The notes beneath the pieces are model-generated. The model made no database searches and had not been told where the DNA came from. It was given only the letters and a program-made list of their open reading frames with translations. The position numbers were made by a program, and so were the translations under genes. From Firmicutes bacterium UBA5496 (GTDB lineage: Bacteria; Bacillota; Proteinivoracia; UBA4975), in NCBI GenBank assembly GCA_002427015.1, contig DIPE01000022.1, positions 5,049 through 10,653 on the forward strand: a stretch of DNA of 5,605 nucleotides, read 5' to 3'. This document shows, one piece after another, positions 1 through 5,602 of the stretch (within the stretch, counting starts at the first letter, position 1; every line of letters starts with the position of its first letter).

Positions 1-2
1 TG

Positions 3-401
3 GAACCCCGGATACTAGACAATATCGCTGTGACTGACCCAGATAATATTGCCCTGCTATTTGAGAAAGAGCCGGCACCTTATATGGCTGACCGGATTAT
101 TGCTCTGGCTGTAAGGAATCAAACCTCAGAAATTCGCATTGACGCCCAGCAACGGAGTTACATTGTCCAGTTTCGGGCAGATGGTCAGTTCACTGAACTG
201 ACAAGACTGAAATGGGATATGGGACTCAAGCTGATCGCTCGTTATAAAGTTCTAGCGGGGATAGCCGCTGCGGATAAGATGAGAGCCCATGACGGGATGT
301 ATGCTCATCCGGTAGGGGACAAGTCCTGCTATCTGCGTCTGTATCTTACCCAAACCCCCTATGGTGATTCTTTGATTATTCGCCTTATAGATATATCTTA
401 A
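3..401 (+). CDS. GspE/PilB-type N-terminal (N2E-like) domain protein without ATPase core; 5' end outside window
   Basis: The reading frame is open to the left edge of the window. A GTG at 30 is a possible start, but no Shine-Dalgarno sequence precedes it, so the gene probably begins upstream. Counting from that GTG (123 residues), residues 33-57 (SEIRID, then VQFRADGQFTEL) and 70-91 (ARYKVLAGIAAADK, then HDGMY) follow the order of the N2E domain of type II secretion and type IV pilus ATPases (typical forms: SDIHIEP, RFRIDG, RIKxxAxLDIAExRxPQDGR). The end, LRLYLTQTPYGDSLIIRLID (102-121), matches the usual R-S-T-P-T-x-x-G-E-x-x-V-x-R-L segment. Translation stops right there, so Walker A, the Asp box, Walker B and the Cys zinc site of a full motor are absent. 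In the families this domain packs on the ATPase core and contacts the assembly platform. Here a stand-alone binding or adaptor role, or a decayed remnant, is inference. A terminator follows closely, which suggests a natural gene end. Confidence 0.6.
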   Translation, partial: EPRILDNIAVTDPDNIALLFEKEPAPYMADRIIALAVRNQTSEIRIDAQQRSYIVQFRADGQFTELTRLKWDMGLKLIARYKVLAGIAAADKMRAHDGMYAHPVGDKSCYLRLYLTQTPYGDSLIIRLIDIS

Positions 402-435
402 TTGCTTTTGCTTATATAGGATAATAGCCAGCCAT

Positions 436-481
436 AAAAAATAGCCTTTGCGCCATGCATAGATGGAACAAAGGCTTTTTC
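436..481. terminator. Bidirectional intrinsic terminator between convergent genes
   Basis: An 8-bp perfect stem, AGCCTTTG (443-450) with CAAAGGCT (469-476), encloses an inner CCAT/ATGG pairing (453-456 with 462-465). On the plus strand it runs into a T-tract (476-480). On the minus strand the A-run at 436-441 gives a T-tract. It lies 41 bases after the stop of the left gene and about 20 bases past the stop of the minus-strand GNAT gene, so it can end both transcripts. Confidence 0.85.
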
Positions 482-495
482 TAATATTCCCAGAG

Positions 496-1581
496 TTAGC
501 TAGGAGACAGGGGCTGCAGGTCAATATCCAGTTCGCTGTCCCCGTAGCTGAAAAACCAGTTGGCTTCAGTAGTGAGAGGAGTCAGGTCAATGTCCTCAAG
601 GGGACAGGCAATCAGCATATTATTGGCCAGGGCAGCCCTCAGGGGTTTAAAGGCAAATTGCCGGAGACAGTTGTCAAAGACGCTGCCGGAGCTGTTGAGA
701 ATGTGGCGGATGCCTTTATCCCGGCAATACTGGATTGTCTTGTACACTAGGGCAGGCAGGCCCGGTGACCGGGGGGCGCCCACGTAGTCCACAATGATGC
801 AGGAACCCCTGTCTGTAATGCGAAAGACCAGCATTGCCAAGGGTTTATCCCTATCCCGGGCCAGCACGAATTTGTAATCTTGGCGGGGACGCTGGTTATA
901 GCGCCAGCGGAGATACGGGTAGCTCCGCTCTACAAGCACAGCAAAGGAGTCTTGCATCTGAGACCAGATTACTTCAACAGAAGAGGGGGCAGCGGGGAGA
1001 ATGGCGGTTTCAACGTGGCCGGCCTCTTTGGCCAGAGCAGCGATTCGCCCCTTGTCCCAACTTTGGTAGAGGCAGTTGCCTATGCCTGCCAGAGGCTTCA
1101 AGAGGGGCAGCCGGGATATGTTTGCTTGGATGTCCAGGGGGCGGAGCACTGCTCGCCGTTCCAGGAGAAAGTCCCAGCCGAATTTTTCATAGCCGGGATA
1201 GGAATTCGAGTTGGCAAAGCCCAGGATGAGGTGAATGCCTAACTCCTTTGCCCGGGCCAGGCTGTATTCGGTCATTGCCCGGAAGATACCCTGACGCTGG
1301 TAGTCAGGATGGGTCATGGTCTTGACTGACCAAGCGGCCAAATACCTCTTGCCGGCGATGCGCAAGGGGACGGGAAGTAAGCCGTCTGAGGCGATTACTT
1401 TGTCCTTATCCCTGGCAATATGGAGGAGATGTCCTCCCTGGGGATTAAAAATGTTCTCGCTAAAAAGCCATTGGTACATCGCCTTGTCGGTCACAGCTCT
1501 TCTGCCGTAGATGGCGCGGCTTAGCTGGACAAAACCGGCGAAATCCCCCTGAAAATCCAGCTGTGAAATTGGATATTTCAT
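496..1581 (-). CDS. GNAT-family N-acetyltransferase with two GNAT-like halves
   Basis: A 361-residue cytosolic protein, probably transferring an acyl group from acyl-CoA to an amine; the substrate is unknown. The first half carries a GNAT acetyl-CoA-binding motif: a beta-4-like strand at 82-90 (AAWSVKTMT), then HPDYQRQGIFRAM (91-103), where Q95-x-x-G98-x-F100 fits the Q/R-x-x-G-x-G/A loop with Phe in place of the last Gly. A helix to about residue 114 follows, then GFANSNSYPGYEKFGW (121-136), typical of the motif-B strand and helix. The second half has YLRWRYNQRP (223-232) and a further alpha/beta region to about 325, a layout known from larger two-lobed GNAT proteins. NWFFSYGDSELD (341-352) near the C-terminus is a W-x-x-x-x-G-D signature seen in some of these. 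The ATG at 1581 is preferred because AAGGGGG lies 8 bases upstream and homology begins there. A longer in-frame extension to 1803 would overlap the regulator gene and looks non-coding. It is monocistronic and divergent from the response regulator. Confidence 0.85.
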   Translation of the reverse strand: MKYPISQLDFQGDFAGFVQLSRAIYGRRAVTDKAMYQWLFSENIFNPQGGHLLHIARDKDKVIASDGLLPVPLRIAGKRYLAAWSVKTMTHPDYQRQGIFRAMTEYSLARAKELGIHLILGFANSNSYPGYEKFGWDFLLERRAVLRPLDIQANISRLPLLKPLAGIGNCLYQSWDKGRIAALAKEAGHVETAILPAAPSSVEVIWSQMQDSFAVLVERSYPYLRWRYNQRPRQDYKFVLARDRDKPLAMLVFRITDRGSCIIVDYVGAPRSPGLPALVYKTIQYCRDKGIRHILNSSGSVFDNCLRQFAFKPLRAALANNMLIACPLEDIDLTPLTTEANWFFSYGDSELDIDLQPLSPS

Positions 1582-1589
1582 TGCCCGTA

Positions 1590-1596
1590 CCCCCTT
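1590..1596 (-). promoter_or_regulatory. Ribosome binding site fixing the GNAT start
   Basis: On the minus strand this reads AAGGGGG, 8 bases before the ATG at 1581-1579. It supports that start over the upstream ATG at 1803, which lies inside the oppositely oriented response regulator gene. Confidence 0.7.
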
Positions 1597-1717
1597 GGCC
1601 CGTGTGGAATCAGCTTTCTTCTCCAGTCTATGCAAGAAATGCCCTAAGGGGGAAAAGAATAATTCTGGCGAGAGGCAGGGATTTGCAGGGTCAATGTGGA
1701 ATAAATCAAAAAACGGC

Positions 1718-1727
1718 AGGAGAGGGG
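1718..1727 (+). promoter_or_regulatory. Ribosome binding site fixing the response regulator start
   Basis: The purine-rich stretch AGGAGAGGGG ends 8 bases before the ATG at 1736. It decides this start over an in-frame ATG at 1595, whose extra 47 residues resemble no receiver domain. Confidence 0.75.
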
Positions 1728-1735
1728 AAAAGCCG

Positions 1736-2095
1736 ATGGTGAAAACAGCAATTATTGCCGATGATGATCCTATTTCTCGGGCAAGGGTAGAAGCCTTTGC
1801 CATTCAGCAGAATTATAAAATTATCGCTTCGGTGGACAATGGCGCTGATGCGGTTTTGCGTATTTTACAGCACCGGCCGGACAAGATATTTCTGGACGTA
1901 ATAATGCCCAAACTGGATGGATTGGGCGTCCTTGAAGAGCTGGCTAATTTCCAGGACTATAAGCCTGAGATAACAATGGTCACTTCCTATCGGCGCAGAG
2001 AGATAATAGAACATGCGCTGAAACTGGGGGCCAGCGATTACCTAATCAAGACCCCCGCGGGACTGCAGAAGGGCGATAACCTGCTCTTTGATTAA
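1736..2095 (+). CDS. Single-domain response regulator (CheY-like receiver)
   Basis: A 119-residue stand-alone receiver domain. All core phosphotransfer residues are visible: the acidic cluster D9-D10-D11 for Mg2+ binding, phospho-acceptor D54 in FLDVIMPKLDG (52-62), the switch Thr T83 in MVTS (81-84), and the conserved K105 in DYLIK (101-105). After this Lys the usual Pro is shifted (KTP rather than KP), and only 14 residues remain. CheY has about 20, so the last helix (alpha-5), a common dimerisation and partner surface, is probably short or missing. There is no DNA-binding, ANTAR or enzymatic output domain, so it probably acts by binding a partner protein or as a phosphate relay or sink. 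No kinase gene is adjacent. It is flanked by the divergent GNAT gene and its own terminator, so it is transcribed alone. Receiver identity is sure; the partner and pathway cannot be read from this window. Confidence 0.92.
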   Translation: MVKTAIIADDDPISRARVEAFAIQQNYKIIASVDNGADAVLRILQHRPDKIFLDVIMPKLDGLGVLEELANFQDYKPEITMVTSYRRREIIEHALKLGASDYLIKTPAGLQKGDNLLFD

Positions 2096-2099
2096 AACT

Positions 2100-2124
2100 G
2101 CACCGACCGACCATCGGTGCTTTT
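2100..2124 (+). terminator. Intrinsic terminator of the response regulator gene
   Basis: A 7-bp perfect stem, GCACCGA (2100-2106) with TCGGTGC (2114-2120), has a 7-base loop and is followed by TTTT (2121-2124). It starts 5 bases after the TAA stop. The T-tract is short, so termination may be partial. Confidence 0.75.
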
Positions 2125-2185
2125 CCCTAATAATTAGGATATTAATAGAGGCAGTGAGCGGAACCAATTATGGGGGTGACGTTAA

Positions 2186-3070
2186 ATGTCTGTCTGTATA
2201 GATATTGAACTGATTAAAATTTTGTCTGAGCAGCCAGATTCCCTGGCTCCGGCCACAGAGAGCCCAGGGTTTCGCTTGTATTGGCGCAATTTGGGCAGGG
2301 ATCCAAGTCAGGCGATTTCCGAGCTGGCAAATCCTGGGCTGGCTGACAGGCTGGCAGGGTTGGCTATGGAGGGCGCAAGCGGCAAGAGCGTGCTTGGCGC
2401 TTTGGGCCGCATATCCGGCGTCTCCATTGAGCAACAAGTGACTCGCCATCTCCCCGCCGGGGCGATGTTTGAAGTCAACGTGGAGTTTGTTCCCGGCAGC
2501 GACCCGCCGGTTATTGCCGAGGGCAATACTGTGGCAGTGAACTTTTTTGCCTTGGAACTCCGGGGCAACAAACTGTATGTAGGGGACTTTCCCTTGCTAT
2601 CCTTATTGGCCAACCGCATCCACCGATTATGCACGGCAAGATTGGCTGCCCCCCGGCTTGAGCTTGAAGCCGGCGGACTCCTGGAGAATTTTTTAGCCCG
2701 CATGTTGCGGGAAGGCAGCGCCACGTTGTTTTTTACCGTGCCGGTCTCCGGACCTGTTTATAATCTTTGGCAACAGGCGGAAAAACGGCGTGAGGCCGAT
2801 GTGGAGATGCTGCGCCGGTACATTCATGCAAATGAGCATGGCCCCGCTCTTGCTCGAGAGCTTGAACGCCATTTTGCCTTGAGCGGCAGCGCTGCCCTGG
2901 CTGCCAGGTATCCCCTAGGCACCTGGATGTGTCAGGTGGTGGAAGGGGCTTTTGGCCGCAATTTCCTGGTGGATTTACTGTCAAAATCCCATGGTTTTGT
3001 GGATGCCTTTGAGGAGGCCAGAAGTAAATTCGGCCTGCCCGAAAAATACAGTTTGGCGGCTTTAAGATGA
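2186..3070 (+). CDS. DUF5700-like protein, apparent zinc-peptidase relative with lost HExxH site
   Basis: A 294-residue soluble protein with no signal peptide or membrane segment. The ATG at 2186 has GGGGGTGA 6 bases upstream. From memory of the DUF5700 putative Zn-peptidases, the expected order is a G-N-x-x-A-x-N strand, a helix with HExHH, a later L-x-E-G-x-A helix, and a Y-x-x-G-x-x-M-x-x-x-I-E-x-x-x-G-R C-terminus. Here GNTVAVNFF is at 113-121, then ANRIHR at 142-147, REGSATLFF at 175-183, and YPLGTWMCQVVEGAFGRNFL at 242-261. Where HEIHH would be expected the protein has N143-R144-I145-H146-R147, so both metal His and the catalytic Glu are replaced, while E176 of the EG-A motif remains. 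It is therefore unlikely to be an active metallopeptidase, and a binding or structural role is inferred. Its TGA overlaps the ATG of the nitroreductase gene (ATGA), so the two are translationally coupled. The family assignment is by motif order only and is moderate in strength. Confidence 0.55.
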   Translation: MSVCIDIELIKILSEQPDSLAPATESPGFRLYWRNLGRDPSQAISELANPGLADRLAGLAMEGASGKSVLGALGRISGVSIEQQVTRHLPAGAMFEVNVEFVPGSDPPVIAEGNTVAVNFFALELRGNKLYVGDFPLLSLLANRIHRLCTARLAAPRLELEAGGLLENFLARMLREGSATLFFTVPVSGPVYNLWQQAEKRREADVEMLRRYIHANEHGPALARELERHFALSGSAALAARYPLGTWMCQVVEGAFGRNFLVDLLSKSHGFVDAFEEARSKFGLPEKYSLAALR

Positions 3071-3834
3071 ACTGGCTGCAGCTGATTGAACGCCGTGTTT
3101 CGGTGCGTCAGTATGAACCGGATGTAGACGAGGCAACTTTAGCACAGGTTCGCAAAATCTGTGAGCACGCCAAGAGCTATAATTCATCTGCTCTTAAGTA
3201 CTTTCTCCTGCCGGGCTCTGAGGTGCACAGGCGCCAAAAGAGCATTGGCCCGATTGGGAGAGTTCTCGCTCCCTGGTATATAGCCGCTGTGGCCGCTGGT
3301 GACAGTGAAGCTTTGTTCAATCTGGGCTACAGCAGCCAGCGGGTTATTTTGGAACTGACGGCCTTGGATTTAGGCACTTGCTGGCTGGGCGCGCTTTTTG
3401 ACCGGGAGGCCCTGGGGGACAGTTTGGGCCTGGGGAAGGGCCATGCTGTCAGGGCCCTTATCGCCTGGGGACGGGGCCGCAAGGTTCCGGGAACTGTAGA
3501 TAAGCAGAGCCGGCGGCTGCCCTCGGAGAAAATAGCTTTCTTTGCCGGGGACAGAGATACCAGGTATCCCTGGCGGACAGTATTGGAGGCAGTGCGCTGG
3601 GCGCCCTCTGCCATCAACCGTCAGCCTTGGCGCTTGTGGTTTGGCGCCGGCGCCGTCCACCTTTTCAGCAAGCCCGGGAGACTTGCCCGCTCCTTTGCGC
3701 CAATTGATATGGGCATTGCTCTCTGCCATCTGGAACTGGCCTGTAAGCAGCTGGCGATTCCCGGCTCCATTGCCCAAACAGAACATCCCCAGCGCAAGGG
3801 CTGGGAATACTGGGTTTCTTACATTTTTGACTAG
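3067..3834 (+). CDS. Nitroreductase family protein, TM1586 type (putative FMN oxidoreductase)
   Basis: A 255-residue protein matching the putative TM nitroreductase family (TM1586-like), in which two nitroreductase-like halves form one chain. The N-terminal half opens with LIERRVSVRQY (6-16), the basic R-R-x-S-x-R-x-[FY] element that contacts FMN phosphate in nitroreductases. It continues to the helix and strand at 90-110 (ILELTALDLGTCWLGAL). The second half has VLEAVRWAPSAINRQPWRLW (172-191), the classic A-P-S-x-x-N-x-Q-P-W flavin-site motif, and then DMGIALCHLELACKQL (214-229). Members are expected to bind FMN and reduce substrates with NAD(P)H; the physiological substrate is unknown. The ATG overlaps the stop of the preceding gene by four bases (ATGA), which indicates translational coupling and perhaps a shared function. 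Length is normal and no key motif is missing. Confidence 0.88.
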   Translation: MNWLQLIERRVSVRQYEPDVDEATLAQVRKICEHAKSYNSSALKYFLLPGSEVHRRQKSIGPIGRVLAPWYIAAVAAGDSEALFNLGYSSQRVILELTALDLGTCWLGALFDREALGDSLGLGKGHAVRALIAWGRGRKVPGTVDKQSRRLPSEKIAFFAGDRDTRYPWRTVLEAVRWAPSAINRQPWRLWFGAGAVHLFSKPGRLARSFAPIDMGIALCHLELACKQLAIPGSIAQTEHPQRKGWEYWVSYIFD

Positions 3835-3862
3835 AGAGAACTATCCGGTTCTCTCTTTTCTT
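3833..3862 (+). terminator. Intrinsic terminator after the nitroreductase gene
   Basis: A 9-bp perfect stem, AGAGAGAAC (3833-3841) with GTTCTCTCT (3848-3856), has a 6-base loop and is followed by TTTCTT. The left arm includes the last two bases of the TAG stop. The stem is rich in A-T pairs and the T-tract is broken by a C, so some read-through into rnhA is likely. No good promoter is visible in the 27 bases left before the rnhA start. Confidence 0.75.
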
Positions 3863-3889
3863 GGTAGCCTGCTTATGGAGGGAAGATAA

Positions 3890-4321
3890 ATGGCTAAGAA
3901 AGTGCAAATATATACCGATGGGGCTTGTTCCGGCAATCCCGGACCCGGGGGGTGGGCGGCCATCCTGGTTTTTGGACCACATACTAAAGAAATCAGCGGG
4001 TTTGAGCCTCAAACTACAAATAACCGCATGGAGATGACAGCGGTTATCCAGGGATTCCAGGCATTGACAGAGTCCTGTGAGGTTACTGTCTACAGCGACT
4101 CCAATCTGGTGGTCCAGGCCTTTAACAGCGGCTGGCTGGCCAGCTGGCTCAAGACTGATTTCAAGCAGGGCAAGGTGAAGAATATTGACTTGTGGCAGGA
4201 GATGCTAAAGGCGATTAAGCCTCATCAAGTGCGCTGGGTGTGGGTCAAAGGCCACGGGGACAACCTACTGAACAATCGCTGCGATGAATTGGCCCGCAAG
4301 GCAATCACTGACAATTCCTGA
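3890..4321 (+). CDS. rnhA: Ribonuclease HI
   Basis: A 143-residue cytosolic endonuclease that cuts the RNA strand of RNA-DNA hybrids (R-loops, Okazaki primers). All four metal-binding carboxylates of the RNase HI fold are present: D10 in YTDGACSGNPGPGGWA (8-23), E48 in NNRMEMTA (44-51), D70 in YSDS (68-71) and D132 in NNRCDELARKA (128-138). The catalytic-loop His is H122 in VKGHGDN (119-125). The region at about 77-102, with SGWLASWLKTDFKQGKVKN, is the basic protrusion (handle) found in E. coli-type RNase HI, which helps hybrid binding; the length is also like E. coli's 155 residues, slightly shorter. The start has GGAGGG 7 bases upstream. The next gene follows after 36 bases with no terminator between them. 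Confidence 0.97.
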   Translation: MAKKVQIYTDGACSGNPGPGGWAAILVFGPHTKEISGFEPQTTNNRMEMTAVIQGFQALTESCEVTVYSDSNLVVQAFNSGWLASWLKTDFKQGKVKNIDLWQEMLKAIKPHQVRWVWVKGHGDNLLNNRCDELARKAITDNS

Positions 4322-4357
4322 GCCCCAATTAAAGCAAAATTAGGTGGTGCAAGCCAG

Positions 4358-4951
4358 ATGGAAACCTGGTGGTTGTCAATCCCATATATTATTCTGGCAG
4401 TGTTAGCGGGGGTCAGATTTTATCTTTTGTCCGCCCTGCCCACTCCACCGGCAGGGAGAATTTGTGTCCAGGAGCACCTGTCAAAACATAAAAGCATAAA
4501 ATGGTACAAGTGGTGCCTGCGGGAGCTGAAAGATTTAGCTGTAACGGGGATGCTTACACTGCTGGCTAGCGCTTGGCTCTCAGGGCTAATCCCCTGGTTT
4601 AGCTTGGCCATCCTGGCTGTGCTGGCGGCGCTGCTCCTGGTAAAGTCAGCGGTTCTGCTGGTGCTGTGGCTGATGTGCGCAGGCTGCTGGCTTCCAGACT
4701 GGCTCTGTTCTTTGGCTGCAGCCGCCCTGCTTCCTCCTGCGGAACCCGCTCCAGGTTTGCGGGCAGCATGTTGGGGCGGCGCCTTTGTCCTCGCTGGGGC
4801 CGCTGCCCTGACCGCCTGGGCCCAAACCGGAGATTTGCTTCTGCTGCTTCCGAGTTTTCTTTTGCTGACCCTGGGTTTTGTCTCTTTGCTCAGGGGGGTC
4901 TTCCCGGAAAAAAGCGGGGAGGAAAGTAATAATCCTAAAGACGCTGGCTGA
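4358..4951 (+). CDS. Multi-pass membrane protein of unknown function
   Basis: A 197-residue, strongly hydrophobic protein I do not recognise. Predicted by eye: a membrane segment at about 6-26, a basic soluble loop at 33-58 (several Lys/Arg, including KHKSIKWYKW), clustered hydrophobic segments at about 60-76, 79-95 and 96-112, a possible short one at 114-126, then a Pro-rich break (PPAEPAP, 126-132), and segments at about 136-154 and 158-178. It ends in a charged hydrophilic tail (EKSGEESNNPKD). The positively charged loop suggests that side faces the cytoplasm. Six Cys are scattered through it, including C107 and C110 around the third segment, but no metal-site pattern is clear. No transporter or enzyme motif was found. 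AGGTGG lies 10 bases before the ATG. It probably shares a transcript with rnhA (36-base gap). Confidence 0.75.
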   Translation: METWWLSIPYIILAVLAGVRFYLLSALPTPPAGRICVQEHLSKHKSIKWYKWCLRELKDLAVTGMLTLLASAWLSGLIPWFSLAILAVLAALLLVKSAVLLVLWLMCAGCWLPDWLCSLAAAALLPPAEPAPGLRAACWGGAFVLAGAAALTAWAQTGDLLLLLPSFLLLTLGFVSLLRGVFPEKSGEESNNPKDAG

Positions 4952-4964
4952 GCACAATTCTAAA

Positions 4965-4970
4965 TACAAT
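4965..4970 (+). promoter_or_regulatory. Possible -10 element upstream of the repeat protein
   Basis: TACAAT matches the sigma-A consensus at five of six bases and lies 45 bases before the ATG at 5015. No good -35 box stands 16-18 bases upstream, so this is weak. Read-through from the preceding membrane protein gene is equally possible. Confidence 0.25.
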
Positions 4971-4980
4971 GCTGCCAGCA

Positions 4981-4997
4981 GGCCTGAACTTCAGGCC
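4981..4997 (+). promoter_or_regulatory. Short hairpin directly upstream of a ribosome binding site
   Basis: GGCCTGA (4981-4987) and TCAGGCC (4991-4997) form a perfect 7-bp, GC-rich stem with a 3-base loop. No T-tract follows, so it is not a standard terminator. It ends 3 bases before the strong Shine-Dalgarno GGGGAGGTGG (5001-5010). It could stabilise the 5' end of the mRNA or keep the ribosome site exposed; the role is inference. Confidence 0.5.
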
Positions 4998-5014
4998 ACT
5001 GGGGAGGTGGGAAA

Positions 5015-5512
5015 ATGAGCGCCATATCCGGCCGGGTAGGCGGAGTGATTGGCGGATTCTCTGTCAGCTGCACCGTTGCAGAGGGATCAGTTTTTGGCCG
5101 CATGGGCGGCTTGCTCCGGGGCGGGAATATCGACTTAGTCTATGACAGCACAAAAATCTCTGGCCGCCTGGGCGGAATTATCATTGGCAAAGACGTCAAC
5201 CTCTTGAGACAAGGCAATTCTTTGCGAGGGCGTTTGGGCGGGGCTGTGGACGGCAAAGATTTATTTTTGGAAACTGACGGCCAGAAAATTTGGGGCCGGG
5301 TGGGCGGAGATTTTATCGGGTTTTCTGTGGATTTGCATTTTGAGCATGGCCAACTCCGGGGCCGGCTGGGCGGGGAAGTCATCGGTCACGATGTAAACCT
5401 CCAGGCTTCGGAATCCCAGCCTCTGATGGCTGCTTTAATTGCCTGCCTCACGTATTATTATTACAAGGTGACTGATACAGGGCACCACCAATCCTTCAGT
5501 TCTCATAGCTAA
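5015..5512 (+). CDS. Protein of six tandem 22-residue Gly-rich repeats, probable beta-solenoid
   Basis: A 165-residue protein I cannot assign to a named family. Residues 4-135 are six uninterrupted repeats of exactly 22 residues, starting at 4, 26, 48, 70, 92 and 114. The consensus is [ILV]-x-G-R-[LVM]-G-G-x-x-x-G-x-[DNS]-[VIL]-x-L followed by six variable, polar residues. Every copy keeps the G-R-x-G-G core and a Gly at repeat position 11. Alternating hydrophobic positions next to invariant Gly turns suggest one beta-solenoid coil per repeat, reminiscent of but not identical to bactofilin-type polymer-forming proteins. The tail has a short hydrophobic stretch (PLMAALIACLTYYYY, 136-150) with four Tyr in a row, then a hydrophilic, Ser- and His-rich end. 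No signal peptide is visible, so it is likely cytoplasmic, perhaps membrane-associated through the tail. A strong Shine-Dalgarno (GGGGAGGTGG, 5001-5010) fixes the start. Function is unknown; filament or scaffold roles are inference. Confidence 0.85.
   Translation: MSAISGRVGGVIGGFSVSCTVAEGSVFGRMGGLLRGGNIDLVYDSTKISGRLGGIIIGKDVNLLRQGNSLRGRLGGAVDGKDLFLETDGQKIWGRVGGDFIGFSVDLHFEHGQLRGRLGGEVIGHDVNLQASESQPLMAALIACLTYYYYKVTDTGHHQSFSSHS
5024..5419 (+). repeat. Six tandem 66-bp coding repeats
   Basis: Units begin at 5024, 5090, 5156, 5222, 5288 and 5354, each exactly 66 bp. The best-kept stretch is the 14-base core encoding G-R-x-G-G (for example GGCCGCCTGGGCGG at 5162-5175). Outside the core the copies differ widely in DNA, so the repeats are old and held by selection on the protein rather than by recent duplication. 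Confidence 0.9.
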
Positions 5513-5547
5513 AATCACGGAATCTGTCTGTGTCCAGAATCTTCCTG

Positions 5548-5602
5548 TCCCATAAGGGGGCTTTGCCGGTATAGCAGAACAATACCGAGGCACACTATGG
5601 GA
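5548..5602. repeat. Nested inverted repeat at the right edge
   Basis: Outer arms TCCCATA (5548-5554) and TATGGGA (5596-5602) enclose a second pair, CGGTAT (5567-5572) and ATACCG (5582-5587). The inner stem is extended by TGC (5564-5566) with GCA (5590-5592) across a two-base bulge. It begins 35 bases after the repeat-protein stop. No T-tract is visible before the window ends, so it may be a terminator-like structure, an RNA leader for a gene further right, or a protein-binding site. Confidence 0.45.

Larger units (their letters stand above)
1582..1735. promoter_or_regulatory. Divergent intergenic region (GNAT / response regulator)
   Basis: Promoters for both divergent genes should lie in these 154 bases, but I could not find a convincing -35/-10 pair on either strand. 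An AT-rich patch at about 1657-1667 (GAATAATTC) is the best -10-like stretch. Two direct GCAGGG copies at 1675-1680 and 1685-1690 are spaced exactly 10 bases apart, one helical turn, and could be a regulator site. That role is inference. Confidence 0.3.

Noticed and set aside
834..1242. Overlapping plus-strand open frames opposite the GNAT gene
   Set aside because: They are antisense shadows with no recognisable domain; the minus-strand frame has clear GNAT motifs.
1595..1735. N-terminal extension of the response regulator by 47 residues
   Set aside because: The extra sequence is not receiver-like, runs over the GNAT ribosome site, and the ATG at 1736 has a strong AGGAGAGGGG upstream.
1582..1803. 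N-terminal extension of the minus-strand GNAT frame by 74 residues
   Set aside because: It overlaps the response regulator gene on the opposite strand, resembles no GNAT sequence, and the internal ATG at 1581 has a good ribosome site.
2118..2142. Candidate promoter for the 2186 gene (TATTAA with an upstream GTGCTT)
   Set aside because: The -35 hexamer matches the consensus too poorly and overlaps the terminator stem; it is no better than chance in AT-rich sequence.
3327..4012. Minus-strand open frames opposite the nitroreductase and rnhA genes
   Set aside because: They are low-complexity, Pro/Ser/Arg-rich shadow translations overlapping well-supported genes, with no ribosome site or domain.
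4646..4969. Minus-strand and alternate plus-strand frames over the membrane protein gene
   Set aside because: The composition is that of GC-rich shadow frames; the hydrophobic frame at 4358-4951 has a start, a ribosome site and coherent membrane segments.
5024..5419. Tandem 66-bp units considered as a CRISPR-like or satellite array
   Set aside because: There are no identical repeats separated by unique spacers; the periodicity is in phase with one open reading frame and is conserved at protein level.
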